Assembly: GCF_019797765.1 (NCBI RefSeq)
Contig: NZ_CP081862.1
Span: forward strand, 2,232,001 to 2,296,000
Source: Cellulomonas sp. C5510
GTDB taxonomy: Bacteria; Actinomycetota; Actinomycetes; Actinomycetales; Cellulomonadaceae
Direction: 5' to 3'
Length of the DNA: 64,000 nucleotides
Below the pieces are notes generated by a model, which saw nothing but the letters and a program-made list of their open reading frames with translations, made no database searches and was not told where the DNA came from. Made by a program: the position numbers and the translations under genes. Positions 8,367 to 16,101 of this stretch are shown here, in pieces (position 1 is the stretch's first letter; every line of letters begins with the position of its first letter).

Positions 8367-10187
8367 TCAGCGCGTCTGCGAGACCCACGCCCGGTGCATC
8401 GCGGCGTACACGCCGTCGCGGGCCACCAGCTGCTCGTGCGGGCCGACCTCCACCACGCGCCCGGCGTCGACGACCACGACGAGGTCGGCGGCCTCCGCGG
8501 TGGACAGCCGGTGCGCGATGGTGATCGTGCTGCGCCCGCTGGTGAGCGAGTCGAGGGCGCGCGCGATGCGGACCTCGGTCGCCGGGTCGACGGCCGAGGT
8601 CGCCTCGTCGAGCACGAGCAGGTCCGCGTCCGCCAGGTACGCCCGGGTGAGGGCGACGAGCTGCCGCTCCCCCGCCGACAGCGCCTCGCCGCGCTGCCCG
8701 ACGGGCGTGTCCAGCCCCGACGGCAGCTCCTGCGCCCAGTCGGCGATCCCGAGCTCCTCGAGGGCGGTGCGCAGCAGCGGCTCGGCGGCGTCGCGGTCGG
8801 GCGTCGCGCCGTCCGGCCCCGGCCGCAGGCCGTACAGCAGGTTGTCCGCGAGCGTGGTGTCGAACAGGAAGCCCTCCTGCGGCACCATGACCACGCGGCG
8901 GCGCAGGTGCTGGGTGCTGACGGTGCGCAGGTCCGTGCCGTCCAGCAGCACCGTCCCGCTCGTCGGGTCCATGAGGCGGGTGACGAGCTTCGCGATCGTC
9001 GTCTTGCCCGAGCCGGTCGCGCCGACCACGGCCACCGAGCGGCCGGCGGGCAGCCGCAGGTCGACGTCGTGCAGCACCGGCGGTCCGCCCGGGTACGCGA
9101 ACCCGACGCCGCGCAGCTCGACCGACGCCGGCCCGCGCTGCGACGGGACACCGCGCGGTCCCGGGTCGGCCACCTGCACGGGCGTGTCGATGATGCCGAG
9201 CACGCGCCGCCAGCCGGCGACCGCGTTCTGCAGCTCGTTGAGGACCTCGGTCGCCTGCTGCACCGGGCCCGTGAACAGCTGCACGAGGAACAGGAACGCC
9301 AGGAGGCGCCCGACGCTCAGGTCACCGGCGGCCCCCAGCGCCGTGCCTGCCACGACCACGACCGCCAGCACGAGGTTCGCGACCAGCACGCCGGACGAGA
9401 AGACGCCGGCGACGGTGTTCTGCGCCCGCACCATCGCGTCGCGTGTGGCGTCGATGCGGCCGTCCACCGTGCGCTGCACCCGCCGCTGCACGCCGTAGGC
9501 CCGGATGGTCTCGGCGCCGACCACGGCCTCCGACACGGCGCCGAGCATCGCGCCGACGCGCTCGCGCACCCGGGTGTACGCCACGTTCACCCGGCGCTGG
9601 AGGGGCCGCAGGGCCAGCGCCAGCGGGCCGAAGCAGAGCCACACGAGGATGGTCAGCTGCCAGGAGTAGACGGCCATGAGCACGGTCGCCACGGCGACCT
9701 GCAGCGTCGAGACGAGCAGCATGATGCCGCCCCACTGCACGAACATCGAGATGGTGTCGACGTCGGACGTGACCCGGGACACCAGCGACCCGCGCCGCTC
9801 CGTGTTCTGCGTCAGCACCGACAGGTCGTGCACGTGCCGGAAGGCCCGGACCCGCAGCTCCGCGAGCCCCGCCTCGGAGGCCCGGAACAGCCGGACGTTC
9901 ACCAGGGCGGAGCACAGGCCCCCGGCGAGCAGCGCCACGGCGGCCAGGGTCACGAGCGTGACGACCCGCCGCACGTCCGGGCCGCCCTCGGCGAGGATCC
10001 CGGTGTCCATGACCTGCTGCACGGCGACCGGGACGACGACCTTGCCGGCGGCGGCCAGCACCGCCAGCAGGAACGTTAGCCAGAGCCCCTGCACGAGCTG
10101 CGGCGACACCTGCACGCCGCGGCGCAGCGTCCCCAGCACCCCGAGCTGCGGGCCGCCCCCGAGGGCGTCGGCCTGCGGCGCGCTCAT
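8367..10187 (-). CDS. ABC exporter half-transporter with canonical Walker B, degenerate signature
   Basis: A 606-residue half-transporter: six-helix membrane domain (about 25-330) and C-terminal ATPase. Walker A is GATGSGKTT, Walker B is LLVLDEATS with the catalytic Glu, and the H-loop His is in TIAHRLST. The signature is LSAGE instead of LSGGQ. It overlaps the next half-transporter gene by 4 nt and is surely its partner. The pair forms a heterodimer with one consensus and one degenerate ATP site (see finding). Substrate is unknown; multidrug or lipid export is typical for this family. Confidence 0.93.
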   Translation of the reverse strand: MSAPQADALGGGPQLGVLGTLRRGVQVSPQLVQGLWLTFLLAVLAAAGKVVVPVAVQQVMDTGILAEGGPDVRRVVTLVTLAAVALLAGGLCSALVNVRLFRASEAGLAELRVRAFRHVHDLSVLTQNTERRGSLVSRVTSDVDTISMFVQWGGIMLLVSTLQVAVATVLMAVYSWQLTILVWLCFGPLALALRPLQRRVNVAYTRVRERVGAMLGAVSEAVVGAETIRAYGVQRRVQRTVDGRIDATRDAMVRAQNTVAGVFSSGVLVANLVLAVVVVAGTALGAAGDLSVGRLLAFLFLVQLFTGPVQQATEVLNELQNAVAGWRRVLGIIDTPVQVADPGPRGVPSQRGPASVELRGVGFAYPGGPPVLHDVDLRLPAGRSVAVVGATGSGKTTIAKLVTRLMDPTSGTVLLDGTDLRTVSTQHLRRRVVMVPQEGFLFDTTLADNLLYGLRPGPDGATPDRDAAEPLLRTALEELGIADWAQELPSGLDTPVGQRGEALSAGERQLVALTRAYLADADLLVLDEATSAVDPATEVRIARALDSLTSGRSTITIAHRLSTAEAADLVVVVDAGRVVEVGPHEQLVARDGVYAAMHRAWVSQTR

Positions 10188-12130
10188 CGGACCTCCTCCT
10201 CGTCCTGCTCCTCCGCCACGAGCAGCCCCGTCTCGAGCTCCTCCTCGGCCTCCTCGGCCTCGAGCTCCGCCTCCAGCGCCTCGGCCCGGCGCGCGGCGCG
10301 GCGCTCCGACTCCTGCTCGTACGCCGTCGCGAGCTCCCGGTAGCCGGGGTCACGGGCCAGCAGCTCCGCGTGCGTGCCCCGGTCGACGACGCGCCCGCCC
10401 GCGACGTGCACCACCTCGTCCGCCAGGAGCACCGACGACATCCGGTACGCCACGAGCAGCACCGTCGGACCACCCGCGGCACCGCCGGTGTGCTCCCGCA
10501 GCCCCGTGAGGATCCCCTGCTCCACGCGCGGGTCCACGGCCGAGGTCGCGTCGTCGAGCACGAGCAGCCGCGGTCGCCGGACCAGCGCCCGCGCGATCGC
10601 CAGCCGCTGCCGCTGGCCGCCGGACAGGTTCGACCCGCGCTCGCCGAGCGGGGCGTCGAGCCCGCCCGGGAGGTCCCGGACGACGCCGTCGACCCGCGCG
10701 AGCCGCAACGCCGCCCACACCTCGTCGTCGTCGGGCGCATCCGGGTCGTCGCCGTCGCACAGCGTGACGTTGCCCCGCACCGTGTCCTCGAAGACGAAGG
10801 TCTGCTGGCCGACCAGCACCACCTGGGCCGTGAGGTCACCGGGCACGAGGTCGCGCACGTCGGTGCCGTCGACCTCGACGGTCCCCGAGGTCGGGTCGGT
10901 CAGCCGCGCGACCAGCGACACGAGCGTGGTCTTGCCCGCACCGGTGGGCCCGACCACCGCGACGACGCGCCCGGGCGCCACGTCGAGGTCGACGTCCCGG
11001 AGCAGGTCGACCGGCCCGTCCGGCCCCGGCACCCGCACGCCGACCCCGGACATCCGCAGCGAGGCGCCCTGCGGCGCCCGCGCGAGGGGGCGGGTCCCGG
11101 GGACCAGCTCGCCCCCGGAGTCGACGACCCGCGCGACGCGGTCGTGGCCGACGAGCGCCCGCGGCAGCTCGCCGAGCACCCAGCCGAACGCGCGCACGGG
11201 GACCGCCATGAGCGTCAGGAGGTACGCGGCGGCCACGACGTCGCCGGTCTGCACCGCCCCGGCCGCCACGCGCTGGACGCCCACGAGCAGCACCAGCAAC
11301 GTCCCCACGCCGGGCAGCATGTCGATCACCGGGTCGAAGTACGCCCGGACCACGCCGACGCGGACGTTCGCCGCCCGGAGCCGGTCGGCACGCTCGGCGA
11401 ACCGGCGCTCCTCCCGGTCCTCCGTGCCGAGGGACTTCACGAGCAGCGCGGCCTCGAAGCTCTCGTGCGCGATGTCGGCGACCTCGGCCCGCAGCTGCTG
11501 CGCGCGGGTCGCGGCCGGCGACATCCGCCGCTGGAACACGAGGTTCGCGACCACCGCGGCCGGCAGCACCACGAGCGCCGCCACCGCGAGCCACACGTCC
11601 GTCGACAGCAGCGCGACGGCCGCGACGCCGATCATCACGACGACGCCCAGCGCGAACGGCAGGGGGTTGAACACACCGGTCGCGGCCTCGACGTCCGCCG
11701 ACGCGTTCGACAGCAGCTGGCCGGTGGGGTGCTGCCGGTGCCAGGTCATGGGCAGGCGGAGGTACTGCCGGGTCACGGCGCGCCGGTGCATGGCCTGCTG
11801 GTCGGCGACGCCCATGCCCGCGAAGATCCGCCGGCCCGCGACCGCCGCCGCGAGCGAGACCGCCACGAGCGCGAGCACGCCGCCGGCCAGCCAGATGCGG
11901 CCGCGGGCGACCGGGTCGCCGTCGAGCGCCGGCACCACCACGGTGTCGGTCGCCCACCCGAGCACCCGGCTGACCGCGACGGTCAGCGCGCCGAAGGCGG
12001 CCGAGGTGCTGATGGCCAGCACGTACGTGCGCGGCTGCGACGCGATGCCGCGGCCCATGAGCAGCAGGGACCGCCGCAGGACCGAGCCGGTGAGCGTCGC
12101 CGGGCGGGGCGTGGTGGAGCGGGCAGGCAC
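10184..12130 (-). CDS. ABC exporter half-transporter with degenerate Walker B and H-loop
   Basis: A half-transporter of 648 residues from the chosen start. The membrane domain covers about 20-310 and the ATPase follows. Walker A is GPTGAGKTT and the signature is a normal LSGGQ. The Walker B is LLVLDDATS, with Asp in place of the catalytic Glu, and the H-loop is LVAYRMSS, with Tyr in place of His. The last 45 residues are highly acidic (runs of Glu). The GTG at 12130 was chosen because GAGAGG lies 7 nt upstream; an in-frame GTG at 12193 is the alternative. It is the first gene of the pair, behind the rpsA terminator. Confidence 0.9.
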   Translation of the reverse strand: MPARSTTPRPATLTGSVLRRSLLLMGRGIASQPRTYVLAISTSAAFGALTVAVSRVLGWATDTVVVPALDGDPVARGRIWLAGGVLALVAVSLAAAVAGRRIFAGMGVADQQAMHRRAVTRQYLRLPMTWHRQHPTGQLLSNASADVEAATGVFNPLPFALGVVVMIGVAAVALLSTDVWLAVAALVVLPAAVVANLVFQRRMSPAATRAQQLRAEVADIAHESFEAALLVKSLGTEDREERRFAERADRLRAANVRVGVVRAYFDPVIDMLPGVGTLLVLLVGVQRVAAGAVQTGDVVAAAYLLTLMAVPVRAFGWVLGELPRALVGHDRVARVVDSGGELVPGTRPLARAPQGASLRMSGVGVRVPGPDGPVDLLRDVDLDVAPGRVVAVVGPTGAGKTTLVSLVARLTDPTSGTVEVDGTDVRDLVPGDLTAQVVLVGQQTFVFEDTVRGNVTLCDGDDPDAPDDDEVWAALRLARVDGVVRDLPGGLDAPLGERGSNLSGGQRQRLAIARALVRRPRLLVLDDATSAVDPRVEQGILTGLREHTGGAAGGPTVLLVAYRMSSVLLADEVVHVAGGRVVDRGTHAELLARDPGYRELATAYEQESERRAARRAEALEAELEAEEAEEELETGLLVAEEQDEEEVR

Positions 12131-12236
12131 AGCTCGGCCTCTCGGGAAGGGGTGGTGGGCGGCGAGGTCGATCCTCTCACGCAGCACCGACACCCGGCCC
12201 GGCGCGGGACCGGGCGCATGACCGGGCGCAGGAACG

Positions 12237-12274
12237 CCGACGGGCCGGCCACCCGCAGGTGGCCGGCCCGTCGG
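12237..12274 (-). terminator. rpsA terminator
   Basis: A perfect 17-bp inverted repeat (12237-12253 with 12258-12274) around a 4-nt loop lies about 35 nt beyond the rpsA stop. There is no U-tract, which is usual in high-GC actinobacteria. Confidence 0.85.
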
Positions 12275-12307
12275 ACCGGTGCGCCGGGGACGAGCCCGGC
12301 ACCAGTG

Positions 12308-13801
12308 TCAGTTGCCGGTGAGCTTCTCGCGCAGCGCGGCGAGCGCCTCGTCCGACGCCAGCGTGCCGGTCGCCTCCTGGGCCGGGGCCGAGGAGTAGGA
12401 CGACGAGCCGCCGGCCGAGGACGAGGAGGACGAGGACGACGACGCGCCCTCCGACGCGGCCTCCGCGTCGGCCTGGACGGCGTCCAGGACCTGCTTGCGG
12501 TGCGCCTCCCAGCGCTCGTGGGCCTTGGCGTACTGCGCCTCCCAGGCCTCGCGCTGGGTCTCGTAGCCCTCGAGCCACTCGTTGGTCGCCGGGTCGAAGC
12601 CCTCGGGGTACTTGTAGTTCCCCTCCTCGTCGTACTCGGCCGCCATGCCGTACAGCGCGGGGTCGAAGTCCTCGGAGGTCGGGTCGAAGCCCTCGTTCGC
12701 CTGCTTGAGCGACAGCGAGATGCGGCGGCGCTCCAGGTCGATGTCGATGACCTTGACGAACACGTCGTCGCCGACCTGCACGACCTGCTCCGGGATCTCG
12801 ACGTGGCGCACGGCCAGCTCCGAGATGTGCACCAGACCCTCGATGCCGTCCTCGACGCGCACGAACGCACCGAACGGGACGAGCTTGGTGACCTTGCCGG
12901 GGACGACCTGGCCGATGGCGTGCGTCCGGGCGAACGCCTGCCACGGGTCCTCCTGCGTCGCCTTCAGCGACAGCGAGACCCGCTCGCGGTCGAAGTCGAC
13001 GTCCAGGACCTCGACCGTGACCTCCTGGCCGACCTCGACGACCTCGGACGGGTGGTCGATGTGCTTCCAGGACAGCTCGGAGACGTGCACGAGCCCGTCC
13101 ACGCCGCCCAGGTCGACGAACGCACCGAAGTTGACGATCGAGGACACGACACCGGGGCGCACCTGGCCCTTCTGCAGGGTCTGCAGGAAGGTGGAGCGGA
13201 CCTCGGACTGCGTCTGCTCGAGCCACGCGCGGCGCGACAGGACCACGTTGTTGCGGTTCTTGTCGAGCTCGATGATCTTCGCCTCGATCTCCTTGCCGAC
13301 GTACGGCTGGAGGTCGCGGACGCGACGCATCTCCACCAGGGAGGCGGGCAGGAAGCCGCGGAGGCCGATGTCGAGGATGAGGCCACCCTTGACCACCTCG
13401 ATGACGGTGCCGGTGACGACGCCGTCCTCCTCCTTGATCTTCTCGATCGTGCCCCAGGCGCGCTCGTACTGGGCGCGCTTCTTGGACAGGATCAGCCGGC
13501 CTTCCTTGTCCTCCTTCTGGAGGACGAGGGCCTCGACCTCGTCACCGACCTTGACGACCTCGCCCGGGTCCACGTCGTGCTTGATGGACAGCTCGCGGGA
13601 CGGGATGACGCCCTCGGTCTTGTAGCCGATGTCGAGCAGGACCTCGTCGCGGTCGACCTTGACGATGGTGCCCTCGACGATGTCACCGTCGTTGAAGTAC
13701 TTGATGGTGGCGTCGACGGCGGCGAGGAAGTCCTCGGCCGAGCCGATGTCGTTGACCGCGACCTGCGGGGTGCCGGGCTTGGCGGGGGTGGAGATGCTCA
13801 T
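12308..13801 (-). CDS. rpsA: 30S ribosomal protein S1
   Basis: S1 binds mRNA on the small subunit. The protein has 497 residues with four S1 domains at about 35-104, 120-187, 206-275 and 292-361, fewer than the six of E. coli and typical for actinobacteria. Repeats of the pattern VxGxVxxIxxFGAFVDLGGxxGLVHxSEL are clear in domains 3 and 4. The C-terminal tail is acidic and then has a run of eight or more Ser residues. Its own promoter lies upstream and a strong hairpin downstream, so it is probably a single-gene transcript. No good Shine-Dalgarno precedes the ATG. Confidence 0.97.
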   Translation of the reverse strand: MSISTPAKPGTPQVAVNDIGSAEDFLAAVDATIKYFNDGDIVEGTIVKVDRDEVLLDIGYKTEGVIPSRELSIKHDVDPGEVVKVGDEVEALVLQKEDKEGRLILSKKRAQYERAWGTIEKIKEEDGVVTGTVIEVVKGGLILDIGLRGFLPASLVEMRRVRDLQPYVGKEIEAKIIELDKNRNNVVLSRRAWLEQTQSEVRSTFLQTLQKGQVRPGVVSSIVNFGAFVDLGGVDGLVHVSELSWKHIDHPSEVVEVGQEVTVEVLDVDFDRERVSLSLKATQEDPWQAFARTHAIGQVVPGKVTKLVPFGAFVRVEDGIEGLVHISELAVRHVEIPEQVVQVGDDVFVKVIDIDLERRRISLSLKQANEGFDPTSEDFDPALYGMAAEYDEEGNYKYPEGFDPATNEWLEGYETQREAWEAQYAKAHERWEAHRKQVLDAVQADAEAASEGASSSSSSSSSAGGSSSYSSAPAQEATGTLASDEALAALREKLTGN

Positions 13802-13913
13802 GTAGGGATGGGCTCCGATGCGGACAGTTGTCGTGCGGACAGGGATTCGGCGGCGCAGCGGCCCCTCTGCGCGACCCTAGGAGGTCGAGGCAGGGCACGC
13901 CACACCGCCGAAT

Positions 13914-13943
13914 ACCTTACCGGCCGCGGTGACGGCCGGTCAA
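13914..13943 (-). promoter_or_regulatory. rpsA promoter
   Basis: On the minus strand TTGACC (13938-13943) and TAAGGT (13914-13919) are separated by 18 nt. This is close to the consensus for the housekeeping sigma factor. The predicted leader to the rpsA ATG is about 105 nt, with no gene in it. Confidence 0.65.
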
Positions 13944-13948
13944 AGCGA

Positions 13949-14974
13949 TCAGGCCAGGGCCCGCGCCACCCGCAGCAGGTCCGCCGGGACGTGCTTGACC
14001 TTGCCCGCGATCTCCGGCAGCGGCACCAGGACGACGTCCTCGCCGCGCAGCGCGGTCATCACGTTCGACTCCCCGCGGCTGATCGCGTCGATCGCCGCCA
14101 CGCCGAACCGGCTGCCGAGGATCCGGTCCGCCGGGACGGGGCTGCCCCCGCGCTGGACGTGCCCGAGCACGGTCACGCGCGTGTCGAAGCCGGTGCGCTG
14201 CTCGATCTCCGCCTTGACCCGCTCGCCGATGGCGCCCGCGACGATCTCGCCGAACTGCCCGACCGGGGCCTCGTAGGACATCGACGTGCCCTCGGCGGGG
14301 ACGGCGCCCTCCGCCACGACGACGATCGAGAAGTTCGCGTGCGCGCGGTGCCGGTGCTTGAGGAACTTGATGATCGCGTCGATGTCGAACGGCTCCTCGG
14401 GCGCCAGGACGACCTCCGCACCACCGGCGATGCCCGCGGTGACGGCGATCCAGCCGGCGTGCCGGCCCATGACCTCGACGATCATGACGCGGTTGTGCGA
14501 CTCGGCCGTCGTGTGGACCCGGTCCAGCGCCTCCGTGGCGATCTCCACGGCCGTGTCGAAGCCGATCGACCGGTCGGTGCCCCAGACGTCGTTGTCGATG
14601 GTCTTGGGGATCGCGACGATCTTGACGCCGGCCTCGGCCACCTTGGACGCGGCGTGCAGGGTGCCGTCGCCGCCGATGCAGATCAGCGCCTCGATGCGTT
14701 CCGCCTCGAGCGTCGCCAGCACGCCGTCCATGCCTCCGTTGGAGGCGTGCGGGTGGTACCGGGCCGTCCCGAGCAGCGTGCCGCCGACCGGCAGGACGTT
14801 GCGGATGTGGTTGCGCGTCAACGGGACGATGTCCCCGTCGACCACCCCGCGCCAGCCGTTGCGGAACCCGATGATCGAGTGCCCGTACTCCCCCTCGCCG
14901 CGCTTCACCACGGCCCGGATGGCGGCGTTCAGGCCGGGGACGTCGCCTCCGCCGGTGAGCAGTCCGACTCGCAC
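13949..14974 (-). CDS. pfkA: 6-phosphofructokinase, group III type
   Basis: Phosphorylates fructose 6-phosphate to the 1,6-bisphosphate in glycolysis. The protein has 341 residues. GGDGT has Gly at the position that separates ATP-using from pyrophosphate-using enzymes, which points to ATP. The later motif is PKTIDND, with Lys where the E. coli enzyme has Gly; this Gly/Lys mix is known for actinobacterial group III enzymes. The substrate site MGRHAGW is intact. The GTG at 14974 has GAAGGAG at good spacing. It lies upstream of rpsA on the same strand, but rpsA has its own promoter. Confidence 0.94.
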   Translation of the reverse strand: MRVGLLTGGGDVPGLNAAIRAVVKRGEGEYGHSIIGFRNGWRGVVDGDIVPLTRNHIRNVLPVGGTLLGTARYHPHASNGGMDGVLATLEAERIEALICIGGDGTLHAASKVAEAGVKIVAIPKTIDNDVWGTDRSIGFDTAVEIATEALDRVHTTAESHNRVMIVEVMGRHAGWIAVTAGIAGGAEVVLAPEEPFDIDAIIKFLKHRHRAHANFSIVVVAEGAVPAEGTSMSYEAPVGQFGEIVAGAIGERVKAEIEQRTGFDTRVTVLGHVQRGGSPVPADRILGSRFGVAAIDAISRGESNVMTALRGEDVVLVPLPEIAGKVKHVPADLLRVARALA

Positions 14975-15084
14975 GCTGAGGTCTCCTTCATCCAGGGGGT
15001 GGGGGTGGGCCGCAGCTCCGTCGCGCGACGCGACCAGGCTATCCGCACCGGGTCCGCACCGGTGAGCCGGAGGTCCCGGGGCAG

Positions 15085-15090
15085 TACGGT
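15085..15090 (+). promoter_or_regulatory. -10 element for leaderless methyltransferase transcript
   Basis: TACGGT ends exactly 7 nt before the ATG at 15098. No Shine-Dalgarno is visible. Confidence 0.4.
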
Positions 15091-15097
15091 CGGGGGG

Positions 15098-16036
15098 ATG
15101 ACCAGCCAGGAGCAGCACCGCAGCCGGGACGGAGGTCCGGGCGGCGCCCCGGCCCCGGGCCCGCTGGCGTCCGCCGGTTACGTCGACCTCCCTGCGGGCG
15201 CGGTCGAGGGTGCCGGCCGCCGCTGGTGGGACGCGAACGCCGGCGAGTACCTCGACGAGCACGGTTCGTTCCTCGGCGACGACGACTTCGTGTGGTGCCC
15301 CGAGGGGCTGCGCGAGGCGGACGCGCGGCTGCTCGGCCAGGTCGCCGGGCGACGGGTCCTCGAGGTCGGGGCGGGCGCGGCGCAGTGCTCGCGCTGGCTC
15401 GCCGCGCACGGGGCGCTGGCGGTGGCCACCGACGTCTCCGGCGGGATGCTGCGGGCCGCCGCGCGGCTGGACCGGGGCGCGCGCGGCGGCGCGGGAGCCG
15501 GCGGGCGGGCCAGGTCCGGCGCGGACCGGCCCTCCGACGCCGGGCCGGTCGGCGGCGCACGCACCCCGGTGCCGCTCGTCCAGGCCGACGCCCGGGCGCT
15601 GCCGTTCCCGGAGGCGTCGTTCGACGCGGTGTTCACGGCGTACGGTGCCATCCCGTTCGTCCCCGACGCCGCCCGGGTCCACGCCGAGGCGGCCCGGGTG
15701 CTGCGTCCGGGCGGCCGGTGGGTGTGCTCGGTGACGCACCCCGTGCGGTGGGCGTTCCCCGACGACCCGGGGCCGCGGGGCCTGACGGCGGACCGGTCGT
15801 ACTTCGACCGGCGGCCGTACGTCGAGCAGGACGAGCAGGGCCGCGTCCTGTACGCGGAGTACCACCGGACCGTCGGGGACCACGTGGCCGACGTCGTCGC
15901 GGCCGGCCTGGTGCTGGACGCGCTGGTCGAGCCCGCCTGGCCCGAGGGGCACGACAGGACGTGGGGCGGCTGGAGCCCCCTGCGCGGCGCGCACCTGCCC
16001 GGCACGCTGATCCTCGTGGCGCACCGCCCGGCCTGA
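15098..16036 (+). CDS. Class I SAM-dependent methyltransferase
   Basis: A 312-residue enzyme of the Methyltransf_11 type. The N-terminal part has RWWDANAGEYLDEHG, common in actinobacterial members. The SAM-binding motif I is VLEVGAGAAQCSRWL, followed by ATDVSGGML and ADARALPFPEASFD. A low-complexity Gly/Ala/Arg insert of about 30 residues lies between motif I and the acidic loop. Substrate is unknown. It stands alone on the plus strand between pfkA and polA. The ATG follows a -10-like TACGGT by 7 nt, so the transcript is probably leaderless. Confidence 0.85.
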   Translation: MTSQEQHRSRDGGPGGAPAPGPLASAGYVDLPAGAVEGAGRRWWDANAGEYLDEHGSFLGDDDFVWCPEGLREADARLLGQVAGRRVLEVGAGAAQCSRWLAAHGALAVATDVSGGMLRAAARLDRGARGGAGAGGRARSGADRPSDAGPVGGARTPVPLVQADARALPFPEASFDAVFTAYGAIPFVPDAARVHAEAARVLRPGGRWVCSVTHPVRWAFPDDPGPRGLTADRSYFDRRPYVEQDEQGRVLYAEYHRTVGDHVADVVAAGLVLDALVEPAWPEGHDRTWGGWSPLRGAHLPGTLILVAHRPA

Positions 16037-16101
16037 GTCCGACCAGCCCGCGAGCCCGGTGGTCGCAGTGGGTGGGGGTCGGGTGACCGGGGCCGGCGGG
16101 G

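Noticed and set aside
4375..9498. Very long open frames on the plus strand opposite the trp genes (and similar ones at 10370-15000 and elsewhere)
   Set aside because: They are antisense to well-supported genes, have extreme Arg/Ala/Gly composition and no recognisable domain. In DNA this GC-rich the complementary strand often lacks stops.
10184..12130. cydC/cydD, which lie in this part of the genome in mycobacteria
   Set aside because: No cydA or cydB is present, and the motif pattern fits a general heterodimeric exporter. The identity of the substrate stays open.
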